From Geomonas sp. Red32 (GTDB lineage: Bacteria > Desulfobacterota > Desulfuromonadia > Geobacterales > Geobacteraceae), in NCBI RefSeq assembly GCF_023652955.1, contig NZ_JAKLOY010000012.1, positions 88,713 to 152,712 of the forward strand: a stretch of 64,000 nt of DNA, given 5' to 3'. Position numbers and translations under genes: made by a program. Positions 25,529 through 36,317 of the stretch are shown in pieces. How positions within the stretch are numbered: the stretch's first letter is position 1; each line of letters starts with the position of its first letter. The notes under the pieces are model-generated. The model did no database searches and had not been told where the DNA came from. It saw only the letters and a list, made by a program, of their open reading frames with translations.

Positions 25529-27508
25529 ATGTTTCATGACATGATGCGAGAGCCTGCCCTATGGGTATTGGGCGCGATTGCGGTGGCAGCTCTCTCCGGA
25601 GTCCCGGGTCTATTGTTAAGGCAGGGTAGCCTGGGGCAACGGGTGGCCACCGCCGGCGCGCTGCTCGCCTCGCTTATGGCGCTTCCTGCCATATCGTACA
25701 TGCTGACCGCGGGGCTGCGGGCCCGCTACCTCATCGAGTGGAATCTCCCTTTTGGCTCCTGCGAGCTCGCCCTCGATCCCCTCACACTGATCTTCCTGAT
25801 TCCGATCTTCCTGGTCTTCGCCGCCGGCTCCCTCTACGCCTGCGGTTACTGGCCCGCCTCCTCGAAACCGGCCAGCGAACCTCCCCTTACCTTTTTCTAC
25901 GGGCTTTTAGCCGCCGCCATGGCGATGGTGGTGGTCTCCCGCAACGGCGCGCTTCTCGTGATGTCGTGGGAGGTGATGGCGCTTTCCGGCTACTTCCTCA
26001 TGAGCGCCGAGCACACCGATCCCGAGGTCGGGAAGGCGGGGCTCGTCTACCTGGTGGCGAGCCACCTGGGCGCCGCCTCGCTGCTGGTCCTCTTCTCGCT
26101 GCTGGCCGGAGCCACCGGAAGCTTCCTCTTCCCGGCCGCGGGCTCCCTTCACGTGAGCTCCTCGCTCGCCGCCATCCTCTTCTTCGCCGCCCTGCTTGGC
26201 TTCGGCTCCAAGGCCGGCATCATGCCGCTCCACATCTGGCTCCCCTCCGCTCACGCCAATGCCCCAAGCCACGTCTCGGCCATCCTCTCCGGCGTCATGC
26301 TCAAGATGGGGATCTACGGCATCCTCCGGGTGATCACCTTCTTCCCGGAGCGCCCGCTCTGGTGGGGCGAGCTCCTGGTGGTGGCGGGCCTCGTCTCGGC
26401 GCTGATGGGGATCTGCATCGCCTCGGCCCAGAAGGACATCAAGCGCCTTTTGGCCTACAGCTCCATCGAAAACCTGGGGCTCATCACCGCCGGGATCGGT
26501 GCCGCCCTCTACGGGGAGGCCACCGGCAGCTCCCGGCTCGCCTACCTCGGCATGGCGGGCGCCCTCTTTCACATCCTCAACCACGGCATGTTCAAGCCGC
26601 TCCTCTTCTTCGGCGCGGGTAGCGTCATGCACGCCACCGGCACCCGGGAGATGGACCGCATGGGGGGACTCTCCTCCCGCATGCCCTGGAGTACCCTTCT
26701 TTCCCTGGCCGGTGCGGTCGCCATCTGCGGGCTTCCCCCCTTCAACGGCTTTGCCAGCGAATTCCTTCTCTACCTCGGCTTCTTCGGGGAGGCACGCTCG
26801 AGCCAGCCGCTCCTGGCCCTGGGAGCCCCGGTGCTCGCGCTGGTCGGCGGGGTCGCCGTCATCTCATTGGTGAAGCTCTTCGGGATCACCTTCCTGGGTG
26901 CCCCCAGAAGCGAGGGTGCCGCGCATTCCCACGAGTCTCCCGCCTCCATGCTCGTTCCCATGGGAGTGCTGGCGGGGTTGAGCCTCGTGGGCGGGATCTT
27001 CCCCCAGCTCTTTCTTTCGCTGGTAAATCCGGTGGTCGGCGCCCTGGCCTTGGGTGCCCCCGCGGGCTATGCCGCCCCCGTGCGCCCCATCGCCCTCACC
27101 GCCGCCGGTGCGGCGCTGCCGCTTTTGGCGGGAGCGATCTTTCTCGTCCTGAAGCGGAGGGAATTGGCCTCCCCGCGGGCTACCGGCCCCACCTGGGGAT
27201 GCGGCTATCTCGCTCCCGCTCCCCGGATCCAGTACACCGCGAGCTCCTTCGGTCAGCTGATGGGGTCGCTGTCCACCCCGCTCATCCGGAGCCGGACCAG
27301 CCGCGGCACCGTGGCCGGGGTAGCCCCGGTCGAGGCCAGCTTCCGCTACCAGCCGGAGGAGACCCTCCTCGGCAAGGTGGCCATGCCCGCCTTGCGGGGG
27401 GCGGCGACCGTTTCCGCCTTCATCAGGAGGCTCCAGCACGGAGAGGTGCAGATCTACATGCTGTACATCTTCGCGACCCTGTTCGTGCTTTTGCTGTCGG
27501 TCAGGTAG
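25529..27508 (+). CDS. HyfB/NuoL-like proton-translocating antiporter subunit (copy 2)
   Basis: 659 residues; paralogous along its length to 16769-18772. It retains MSWEVMALSGYF, GFGSKAGIMPLHIWLPSAHA, MLKMGIYGILR, QKDIKRLLAYSSIEN and the C-terminal RRLQHGEVQIYMLY motif. ATG at 25529 is chosen because AAAGG precedes it at 9 bp and a membrane helix starts soon after. It begins the main complex operon, followed by NuoH-, HyfE-, HyfF-, HyfG- and HyfI-like genes with short gaps. Confidence 0.9.
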   Translation: MFHDMMREPALWVLGAIAVAALSGVPGLLLRQGSLGQRVATAGALLASLMALPAISYMLTAGLRARYLIEWNLPFGSCELALDPLTLIFLIPIFLVFAAGSLYACGYWPASSKPASEPPLTFFYGLLAAAMAMVVVSRNGALLVMSWEVMALSGYFLMSAEHTDPEVGKAGLVYLVASHLGAASLLVLFSLLAGATGSFLFPAAGSLHVSSSLAAILFFAALLGFGSKAGIMPLHIWLPSAHANAPSHVSAILSGVMLKMGIYGILRVITFFPERPLWWGELLVVAGLVSALMGICIASAQKDIKRLLAYSSIENLGLITAGIGAALYGEATGSSRLAYLGMAGALFHILNHGMFKPLLFFGAGSVMHATGTREMDRMGGLSSRMPWSTLLSLAGAVAICGLPPFNGFASEFLLYLGFFGEARSSQPLLALGAPVLALVGGVAVISLVKLFGITFLGAPRSEGAAHSHESPASMLVPMGVLAGLSLVGGIFPQLFLSLVNPVVGALALGAPAGYAAPVRPIALTAAGAALPLLAGAIFLVLKRRELASPRATGPTWGCGYLAPAPRIQYTASSFGQLMGSLSTPLIRSRTSRGTVAGVAPVEASFRYQPEETLLGKVAMPALRGAATVSAFIRRLQHGEVQIYMLYIFATLFVLLLSVR

Positions 27509-27560
27509 CTGGTCCTTAAGCAGTCCGTGTTTTTTGAAAACCAATGTCTGGAGACGTGAC

Positions 27561-28469
27561 ATGATCGATACCATCGTTCACATGGTACTGGTCCTCGCGA
27601 TGCCGCCGCTGCTCATCGGCGTCATCGCCAAGACCAAGGCACTGTTTGCGGGAAGGGTAGGGGCACCGGTGCTGCAGCCATACTACGATCTCGGCAGGCT
27701 GATGAGGAAGGGGGTCGTGATCAGCGACACCACCAGCTGGGTCTTCAAGGCCGGCCCCGTGGTGACCCTGGCCGCTACCCTTTTCGCCGCCCTGCTGATC
27801 CCGCTCGGCAAGCATCCCGCCCCGGTCGCCTTCGAAGGGGACATGATCCTCTTCGCCTACCTCTTCGCCCTGGGGCGCTTCTTCACCACCGCCGCCGCGC
27901 TCGACACCGGCTCCGCCTTCGAGGGGATGGGGGCCGCCCGCGAGGTCACCTTCTCCTGCCTCGCCGAGCCGACCATCTTCTTCGCCCTGATCACGCTGAC
28001 CAGGCTCTCCGGCACCATGTCGCTCACCCCGATGCTCCAGAGCGTCACCCTCACGGTCTGGACCGGGACCGGCGCTTCGCTCCTGCTGATGCTCTTCGGC
28101 CTCTTCGTGGTCCTTCTGGCCGAGAACTCCCGCATCCCCTTCGACGACCCCAACACCCATCTCGAGCTCACCATGATTCACGAGGTGATGGTGCTCGACC
28201 ACTCCGGTCCCTACTTCGGCTGCATCCTCTACGGCGCCGCCCTCAAGCTCTACCTGATGGGAGCCCTCTTCGCCAACATCGCCATCCCCTTCTCCGGGGG
28301 GGATCCCTACCTCGACTGGCTGATCTTCGGCCTCTCCATGCTGGCGCTGGCGGTCGGGGTGGGCGTGGTCGAATCGGTGATGGCCCGTCTGAAACTGATC
28401 CGCGTTCCCCAGCTTCTGGTGGCGGCCATGATCCTGACCGCCTTCTCGCTGGTCCTGGTTGTGAGGTGA
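27561..28469 (+). CDS. NuoH/HyfC-like membrane subunit
   Basis: 302 residues, about eight transmembrane helices. Family motifs are PYYDLGRLMRKG near the N-terminus, GSAFEGMGAAREVTFSCLAEP in the middle, and AENSRIPFDDPNTHLELTMIHE. These acidic and basic residues form the coupling interface beneath the quinone or ferredoxin site in complex I and energy-converting hydrogenases. ATG at 27561 has GGAGA upstream. It sits 52 bp after the antiporter gene and 4 bp before the HyfE-like gene. Confidence 0.9.
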   Translation: MIDTIVHMVLVLAMPPLLIGVIAKTKALFAGRVGAPVLQPYYDLGRLMRKGVVISDTTSWVFKAGPVVTLAATLFAALLIPLGKHPAPVAFEGDMILFAYLFALGRFFTTAAALDTGSAFEGMGAAREVTFSCLAEPTIFFALITLTRLSGTMSLTPMLQSVTLTVWTGTGASLLLMLFGLFVVLLAENSRIPFDDPNTHLELTMIHEVMVLDHSGPYFGCILYGAALKLYLMGALFANIAIPFSGGDPYLDWLIFGLSMLALAVGVGVVESVMARLKLIRVPQLLVAAMILTAFSLVLVVR

Positions 28470-28473
28470 TGAC

Positions 28474-29115
28474 ATGAGTTCCCTGGCCGACCAGCTCCTC
28501 GTCCTTTGTCTGTTGATCAACTTCGCCGTGCTCGGCACGAGCCGCCTCGCCTTCTCGGTCCGCGCGGTGGCCCTGCAGGGGGTGCTCCTCGGGGTGCTAC
28601 CCGCCCTGGTGCACCCCTTCTCCTGGCACCTGGCCCTCATCGTGGTGAGCATCATGGCGGTCAAGGGTGCCGTCATCCCGGCCCTGATCATCAACGCGAT
28701 CAAGCGCGCCGAGATCCAGCGCGAGTTCGTCCCCTTCATCGGCTACATTCCGTCGCTGGTCCTGGGGGCGCTCCTCACCTCGCTCGCCTTCATCTTCGCC
28801 GCCAAGCTCCCCCTGGCCCCCGAGCACGCCGGACTCCTCGTCGTCCCCGCCTCGCTGGCCACCCTCATGTCCGGCTTCCTGGTCCTCATGGGAAGACGCA
28901 AGGCGATCTCGCAGGTCATCGGCTACCTCCTGATGGAGAACGGCATCTTCATCTTCGGCCTCCTGCTGGCCGATGCCATGCCGGTCATGGTCGAGGCCGG
29001 CGCCCTTCTCGACCTTTTGGTCGGCGTCTTCGTCATGGGGATCGTCATCAACCACATCAGCCGCGAGTTCTCCACCCTCGACACCTCGCGGCTGTCGGCA
29101 CTGCGGGAGGAATAA
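28474..29115 (+). CDS. HyfE-like (NuoK-related) membrane subunit
   Basis: 213 residues, about seven hydrophobic segments. The C-terminal half, VIGYLLMENGIFIFGLLLADAMP, includes the conserved Glu of the NuoK-like fold, followed by LLDLLVGVFVMGIVINHI. The N-terminal half is extra relative to NuoK, as in HyfE. It is translationally close to both neighbours: 4 bp after the NuoH-like gene and 1 bp before the GTG of the next gene. It links the antiporter and the NuoH-type module. Confidence 0.86.
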   Translation: MSSLADQLLVLCLLINFAVLGTSRLAFSVRAVALQGVLLGVLPALVHPFSWHLALIVVSIMAVKGAVIPALIINAIKRAEIQREFVPFIGYIPSLVLGALLTSLAFIFAAKLPLAPEHAGLLVVPASLATLMSGFLVLMGRRKAISQVIGYLLMENGIFIFGLLLADAMPVMVEAGALLDLLVGVFVMGIVINHISREFSTLDTSRLSALREE

Positions 29116-29116
29116 C

Positions 29117-30549
<1,433 letters not shown>

Positions 30550-30553
<4 letters not shown>

Positions 30554-32061
30554 ACCGGCCGTACCGGATGCTGCAAAACGGCGAGGCGGTGCCCCGCCGG
30601 GAGATTCCCGAGCTCTCCCTCGAGCGGTTCCAGCAGGAGCTTTTGGGCGGGATCGAGGACGGCTGGCGGGTTGTTTCCTACTTCGGCGCTGCCGAGGGGA
30701 ATGCGGTCCGGCTCTACGCGGTCCTCTCCGAGAAGATGGAGGGTGTCCTCGGGGTGATGACCGCCCTGGCGACTGCCCGGGAGATCCCGACCCTCACCCC
30801 GTACGCGCCGCAGCTCCACCTCTTCGAGCGGGAGATCGCCGAGCAGTTCGGCCTTGTCATCGAGGATCACCCCTGGTTCAAGCCGGTCCGTTTCGCACCG
30901 CCCCTTGCCACCCCGCTGGGGGCTTCGGCCGGGAAGACTCCCAAAATCGGCCTGATGGACTTTTACCGTGTCGAAGGCACCGAGATTCACGAGGTGGCGG
31001 TAGGGCCGGTCCACGCCGGCATCATCGAGCCGGGGCATTTCCGGTTCCAGTGTTTCGGGGAGGAGGTCCTCCACCTGGAGATCTCGCTCGGGTACCAGCA
31101 CCGCGCCGTCGAGCGCCTGGTGCAGGGGCCGCTCACCGCCGTCACCCGGAAAAGGATGGAGACGGTGGCGGGCGATACCACCATCGGCCACGGCACCGCC
31201 CACACCATGGTGGTGGAGGCGCTCGGCGGCGGCCGGGTCCCGGCCCGGGCCCAGGCGATCCGGGCCGTTGCCCTGGAGCTCGAGCGGCTCGCCAACCATA
31301 CCGGCGACCTGGGTGCCATCTCCGGCGACGTCGGCTACCTCCCGACCGCCTCCTTCTGCGGGAGGATCCGGGGTGACTTCCTCAACCTGACCGCCGAGCT
31401 CTGCGGCAACCGCTTCGGGCGCGACCTGGTCGTACCGGGAGGGGTCGCCTTCGACGTGAGCGGGGATCTCGCCGGGAAGATGGCCGGCCGTCTCCAGAAA
31501 GCCTTCGACGACGTCGCCAATGCCGTCGATCTCCTCTGGGAGACCCCGTCGGTGATGGCGAGGCTCGAGGGGACCGGGGTGGTGAGCGGGGAGACCGCGC
31601 TGGAGATCGGCATGGTCGGTCCCGCCGCCCGTGCCAGCGGCTTGAACCGCGACATCCGGCGCGACCATCCGTTCGGGATCTACGCCATGAGCCACATCCC
31701 GGTGGAGACCGCCCGCGCGGGGGACGTCTACGCGAGGACGCTCGTCCGCTGGCTGGAGGTGGAGAAATCGGTGGAGTTCATCCAGGAACAGCTGACCCAC
31801 CTCCCCGGGGTGGCCTTTCAGTACCCGGCCGGCGCCATCGCCGGCGACTCCCTGGCGGTCGCCCTCACCGAGGGGTGGCGCGGCGAGATCTGCCACGTCG
31901 GGATCACCGACGAGCGCGGGGGCTTCGCCCGTTACAAAATCACCGATCCCTCCTTCCACAACTGGACCGGGCTCGCCATGGCCTTGCGGGAAGGGCAGAT
32001 CTCCGATTTCCCCCTCTGCAACAAGAGCTTCAATCTCTCGTACTGCGGCTTCGATCTGTAA
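30550..32061 (+). CDS. NiFe-less HyfG-like large subunit, NuoC-NuoD fusion (Ehr type)
   Basis: 503 residues. Residues 1-140 are NuoC/HycE-N-like (HLFEREIAEQFGLVIEDHPWFKP); residues 145-503 are the NuoD/hydrogenase large-subunit fold (GPVHAGIIEPGHFRF, GYQHRAVERL). In NiFe hydrogenases the next element is a CxxC motif. Here it reads METVAGDTTIGHGTAH (about 203-218), with no Cys. The C-terminal CxxC is also absent, leaving only a lone Cys in LSYCGFDL at the end. Ni binding and H2 chemistry are therefore not expected. It belongs to the hydrogenase-related (Ehr) complexes; substrate unknown. Confidence 0.9.
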
Positions 32062-32073
32062 GGAGCACCGTCT

Positions 32074-32832
32074 ATGATAAAAGCCATCCTGGCCCGCCTG
32101 AAGCAGGGGCACCGGACCACCACCTATCCCGATCAGCCGGCTACCCTTCCCGAGCGCTTCCGGGGGTACCCCGAGCTGAACGCCACGGTCTGCCCGCCGG
32201 ACTGCCGGGTCTGCGCCGACCTCTGCCCGGTGGGGGCCATCGGCTGTGGCGGCAAGCTCTCTATCGACCTCGGCAAGTGCCTCTTCTGTCCCGACTGCGC
32301 GGAGATGTGCCCCCATGGCGGCATTACCCACACCACCGACCCCCGCCTGGCCGTCAACCGCCGCGAAGACCTGGTGGTAGCGGCGGGGGAGGAGCGCCGC
32401 CTCGCCCAGGCGCTGGAGAAGAAGATGCTCTCCCTCTTCGGGCGCTCCCTCAAGTTCCGTTCCGTGGTAGCCGGCGGTTGCAACGCCTGCGAGGCGGACA
32501 CCAACGTCCTCTCCACCATCGGCTGGGACATCGGCCGCTTCGGACTGCAGTTCGTGGCCTCCCCGCGCCACGCCGACGGGCTCTGGGTGACCGGGCCGGT
32601 GACCGAGAACATGCGGGAGGCGCTCATGCTCACCTACGAGGCGATCCCCGCCCCCAAGATCGTGGTCGCCTGCGGAGCCTGCGCCATCAACGGCGGCCCC
32701 TTCATCGGTTCCCCGGCCGCCCACGACGGCGTCGAGGGACTCCTCCCGGTCGATCTCTACATCCCCGGCTGTCCTCCCCATCCCATCACCATTCTCGATG
32801 GTTTGCTCAGGCTGCTGGACAGGATGGAGTAG
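32074..32832 (+). CDS. Fused ferredoxin/NuoB-like small subunit (HyfH-HyfI type)
   Basis: 252 residues. Residues 36-82 hold two [4Fe-4S] motifs (Cys 40, 44, 47, 51 and 69, 72, 75, 79). The NuoB-like domain keeps the proximal-cluster cysteines: GGCNACEAD (136, 139), ACGACAINGG (200, 203) and PGCPPHP (233). The electron path up to the large subunit is thus intact even though the NiFe site is lost. It is the last gene of the operon, 12 bp after the large subunit; a ferredoxin-like input is plausible. Confidence 0.9.
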   Translation: MIKAILARLKQGHRTTTYPDQPATLPERFRGYPELNATVCPPDCRVCADLCPVGAIGCGGKLSIDLGKCLFCPDCAEMCPHGGITHTTDPRLAVNRREDLVVAAGEERRLAQALEKKMLSLFGRSLKFRSVVAGGCNACEADTNVLSTIGWDIGRFGLQFVASPRHADGLWVTGPVTENMREALMLTYEAIPAPKIVVACGACAINGGPFIGSPAAHDGVEGLLPVDLYIPGCPPHPITILDGLLRLLDRME

Positions 32833-32904
32833 CTCGTGCTAATCTGCGCGACGTTCTGCCGTTGAGGCGGCAGCGCTTCCATTCCATTTGCTAGTGAGGC
32901 ACAC

Positions 32905-33819
32905 ATGAAAGGTCAAAGTCTCCTTGATGCCATAGGGGGCACCCCGCTGGTCGCGGTCGCCCTGAGCGGAAAGCCCGGCGTCCGCATCCTGGCGAAACTC
33001 GAGGGGAACAATCCCGGGGGATCCGTCAAGGACCGTCCCGCCCGCCAGATGATCCTGGCCGCCGAAGAAAGCGGAGAGCTCACCCCGGACAAGGTGATCC
33101 TCGAACCGACCTCCGGCAACACCGGCATCGCCCTCGCCATGATCGCCGCCGCCCGCGGCTACCGGATAAAACTCTGCATGCCCGCCTGCGTGAGCATGGA
33201 GAGGCGGAGCGTCCTCGAGGCCTACGGGGCCGAGATCGTGCTGTCCCCCGGCTGCGAGGCCACCGACGGCGCCATCCGGCTCGCCCACAAGATCCTCGCC
33301 GAGGATCCCGAGAAATACTACATGCCCAACCAGTACGCCAATCCCAACAACGTGCTGGCCCACTACAAGACCACCGGTCCCGAGATCTGGGAACAGACCG
33401 CCGGGAAGGTGACCCACGTGGTGGGAGGGATCGGCACCAGCGGCACCGTGATGGGGCTCTCCAAGTTCTTCAGGGAGAAGTCTCCGGCGGTCGAGATCGT
33501 GGCGGTCGAACCGGTGCTGGGGCACAAGGTCCAGGGCCTGAAGAACATGAAAGAGGCCATCGTCCCGCCGATCTACGACCCCACCGCCTACGACCGCAAA
33601 CTGGTCATCGAAGACGACGACGCCTTCGAGACCGCCCGTCTGCTGGCCCACCAGCACGGCATCTTCTGCGGGATGTCCGGCGGCGCGGCCATGGCCGGGG
33701 CCATGAAGGTGGCGGCCGGTATCGACTCCGGCACCGTGGTGGTCATCATCCCCGACCGTGGCGATCGTTACCTGAGCACCAACCTCTTCAAGTCCATGTG
33801 CGCCGACTGCCCCCCCTGA
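32905..33819 (+). CDS. Cysteine synthase (O-acetylserine sulfhydrylase family)
   Basis: 304-residue fold-type II PLP enzyme. The PLP lysine lies in NPGGSVKDRPA (about residue 42), the substrate loop is PTSGNTG, and the phosphate-binding loop is GGIGTSGT. The short C-terminus ends CADCPP. It catalyses sulfide incorporation to give cysteine from an activated serine; CysK versus CysM subtype is not resolved by eye. It stands alone after the hydrogenase-like operon. Confidence 0.9.
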   Translation: MKGQSLLDAIGGTPLVAVALSGKPGVRILAKLEGNNPGGSVKDRPARQMILAAEESGELTPDKVILEPTSGNTGIALAMIAAARGYRIKLCMPACVSMERRSVLEAYGAEIVLSPGCEATDGAIRLAHKILAEDPEKYYMPNQYANPNNVLAHYKTTGPEIWEQTAGKVTHVVGGIGTSGTVMGLSKFFREKSPAVEIVAVEPVLGHKVQGLKNMKEAIVPPIYDPTAYDRKLVIEDDDAFETARLLAHQHGIFCGMSGGAAMAGAMKVAAGIDSGTVVVIIPDRGDRYLSTNLFKSMCADCPP

Positions 33820-33991
33820 CGCCACCGTTGCCCCTCGCACCCCGCGCCCCGCGGGGGCGGGCCGTGGCCAGCGTCGTTAGCAGCTCAACTTTTACCGTCT
33901 CTCCCCGCCTCCCGTCATCACCGGGAGGTTGGGCCTGCCCGGAATCCATTCGCGCAGGCAAGGGGGAGGGTGGGTTCCGGAGGTACTGACC

Positions 33992-34471
33992 ATGAACCGT
34001 CTCTTCCCCCTGATTCTCGCTGGAGCCCTCCTCTTCCTGGTGGCCGGTTGCGCCTCTAAAGAGGCCGTGAAGAAGGATGCCAAGTCGTATCCCTTCCGTC
34101 ACAAGGGGTACAGTTTCAAGATCGCCTGGGAGCTCGTTCCCGGTCACGACGGCGTGGCGGTCCAGGGCCTGATGCAGAACATCACCCTCCGCAAGGTCGA
34201 GGACATGGAGGTCACCGCCACCTTGCTGCGCGGCGCCAACGACGAGGTGGCCGAGGGGCAGACCTACGTGCTCGGCTCGCTCAAGGACGGGGAATCCACC
34301 GATTTCGACCTCTACCTCCCCAAGGCGGTCATTACCCCCGGCGACCGTCTCGCCTTCCGCATCAAGTACATGGTGCCCGGTGCCGCCGGTTACACCTGGG
34401 CGACCAACGTCGTCACCGACGCCAAGACCGGTGCCGCCATCGTCCCGGACAACGAAACGACCTCCGAGTAG
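33992..34471 (+). CDS. Putative lipoprotein
   Basis: 159 residues. The signal peptide ends in the lipobox LVAGC, so it should be lipid-modified at Cys20. The mature domain is beta-rich: YSFKIAWELVPGHDGVAVQGLMQN, then a VTATLL strand and a Gly-Asp-rich end. It resembles a small Ig-like or FxLYD-type domain but is not assigned. ATG at 33992 follows CCGGAGG at good spacing. It appears monocistronic. Confidence 0.68.
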   Translation: MNRLFPLILAGALLFLVAGCASKEAVKKDAKSYPFRHKGYSFKIAWELVPGHDGVAVQGLMQNITLRKVEDMEVTATLLRGANDEVAEGQTYVLGSLKDGESTDFDLYLPKAVITPGDRLAFRIKYMVPGAAGYTWATNVVTDAKTGAAIVPDNETTSE

Positions 34472-34690
34472 TCCGGCTTTCGATCGATTCGGGTCCGCCA
34501 AACGGTGCCCCCTCCCTCCGGTCCACCCCATCTCGTACCGGGAGAAGGCCGCAGGGAGGGAGCTTTTCTCATCTTCTGGTTGCGTCCTGCCCAACTCGCC
34601 GGTACCATTGTGTATGTCGTCACCTCGCCGGTCTCATGAAGTGATCCGACACCATCTTCCCAACCAGTTCCCCATTTGAAAGGAGTACCA

Positions 34691-36211
34691 ATGCCGGAGA
34701 TCTCGACAATCCGCTCCGCACTCTTTGTCGACTTCGACAATATCTATCTCAATTTCCACAACCAGGACCAGGATCTGGCCAAAGCCTTTGCCAGCCGGCC
34801 GGAACGGTGGCTCAAGTGGCTGGTGGACTCGAGACTCCCCATTTCCACCGACGGCCAGTTCGAGCGCCGCATCCTGATCCGCCGGTGCTATCTCAACCCT
34901 TCCTCCTTCGCCGATTTCCGCCCCTACTTCACCAAGGCGGCCTTCGAAGTCATCGACTGCCCGCCGCTCACCAGCCGGGGGAAGACCAGTACCGACGTCC
35001 ACATGGTGATGGACATCCTGGAGACCCTGCACCACTATCCGTCCATCGACGAGTTCATCGTCCTTTCCGGTGACGCCGACTTCACGCCGGTGCTCATCAA
35101 GCTCAGAAAGCACGACCGCCGCACCTCCGTGCTGGCGGTGGGATACGCGTCGCCCGCCTACAAGGCGTCCGCCGACCACGTCTTCGACCTCGACGACTTC
35201 ATCAGCAGCGGCATCGGCTTCGTCGAGATCGAGCCCGATCACGATCTCTCCGCTCCCGGCAGCGTAAAGCCGGAGACTTCGCTCATCAAGCGCATCGCCA
35301 GCCGGGTCGCCGAGGTGGTCGCCGAGGCGGGGCCCGTCCAGGCCGCCGACCTGCCGAGGATTTTCCGGGAGTTCAAGGAATTCGGGAGGGATACCAACTG
35401 GCTGGGGTACGGCACGCTGCGTAGGCTCGCCATGGAGGTGGCCAACTCGCGTGACGAGCTGCTGCTGATCGACGAGGATCCGTGGAAGATCGGCGTCCAG
35501 GCCGCTCCGGTCGTTACCGTGGAGGCCGAGCATGAGCAACCGGCGGCGGCCGCCGAAGGGGTCGTGCTGACCCCGGAGCTCAAGCAGAGGATGGAGGATT
35601 TCATCGTCGAGATCGTGAAGTCTTCACCGATCCCGGTGGTGATGGCCAAGATGGCCCATCTGCTGGTTATGAAGTTCGGGCCCGGGCTCAACCAGTCGGA
35701 GTGGTTCGGGAAGGGGAGCTTCAAGGCGCTGCTCGGCCACATGAACCTGCCGGGGATCGAGCTCTCCAGCATGCTCTCCGGTTTTCTCTACGATCCGACC
35801 ATCCACCCGGCCCCGGAAGAGAAGATGGACTCGCTGCAGGTCAAGATCCACAACATCACCGACACCCCGCTGCTCCCCGCCGAGCATTACCTGATCCTGT
35901 TCCGCTGCCTGGCCAACGAGGTCAACGCCAACGGCTACAGCCTGAGCAGGACCTCGAAGGCGGTGCGCGACTGCTGCGCGGAGGAAGGGGCATCGGTGGC
36001 GAGGAGCCACGTCAACTTCGTGCTGCTCGGCCTGGGCCACGTGCGTTACCGTTACCAGCAGGGGCAGGTGGATGCCGCGACCTTGGCCCAGAAGTTCTTC
36101 GAGAACGTCTTGAACCTCTGCCGGAGCTCCCAGATCCAGCTGACCGACGAAGAAACCTCCTCGGTCCGCGCCTGGATCACCGGGGTATCGGAAGAAACCG
36201 AAAACCTGTAG
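34691..36211 (+). CDS. NYN domain (PIN-like) protein with OST-HTH/LOTUS-like C-terminal domains
   Basis: 506 residues. The N-terminal NYN/LabA nuclease-like domain (residues 1-165) has the acidic residues in LFVDFDNIY, TSTDVHMVMD and LSGDADFTPV. A LOTUS-like winged helix follows (about 195-265, from LIKRIASRVAEVVAEAG to RDELLLID). Another helical repeat starts at about 295 and a third at about 390, giving several possible RNA-binding modules. Such proteins are predicted RNA-processing nucleases. An AAAGGAG site precedes the ATG. No partner gene is adjacent on this strand. Confidence 0.8.
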   Translation: MPEISTIRSALFVDFDNIYLNFHNQDQDLAKAFASRPERWLKWLVDSRLPISTDGQFERRILIRRCYLNPSSFADFRPYFTKAAFEVIDCPPLTSRGKTSTDVHMVMDILETLHHYPSIDEFIVLSGDADFTPVLIKLRKHDRRTSVLAVGYASPAYKASADHVFDLDDFISSGIGFVEIEPDHDLSAPGSVKPETSLIKRIASRVAEVVAEAGPVQAADLPRIFREFKEFGRDTNWLGYGTLRRLAMEVANSRDELLLIDEDPWKIGVQAAPVVTVEAEHEQPAAAAEGVVLTPELKQRMEDFIVEIVKSSPIPVVMAKMAHLLVMKFGPGLNQSEWFGKGSFKALLGHMNLPGIELSSMLSGFLYDPTIHPAPEEKMDSLQVKIHNITDTPLLPAEHYLILFRCLANEVNANGYSLSRTSKAVRDCCAEEGASVARSHVNFVLLGLGHVRYRYQQGQVDAATLAQKFFENVLNLCRSSQIQLTDEETSSVRAWITGVSEETENL

Positions 36212-36227
36212 CACGCGGCTTCAAACA

Positions 36228-36288
36228 GATTGAGCGGATCGGCTCAGACCCCCAAGTTTTGGGGGTATCCGCGCCAATCCGCTCAATC
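36228..36288. repeat. Nested inverted repeats between convergent genes
   Basis: Outer arms 36228-36239 and 36277-36288 are 12-bp perfect (GATTGAGCGGAT and complement). An inner hairpin has arms 36249-36255 and 36259-36265 (CCCCCAA-gtt-TTGGGGG). Placed between the converging NYN and J-domain genes, it probably acts as a bidirectional terminator or REP-like element. Confidence 0.6.
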
Positions 36289-36317
36289 CGCGTCATCCGC
36301 GTTCGAAGCCGCCGATG

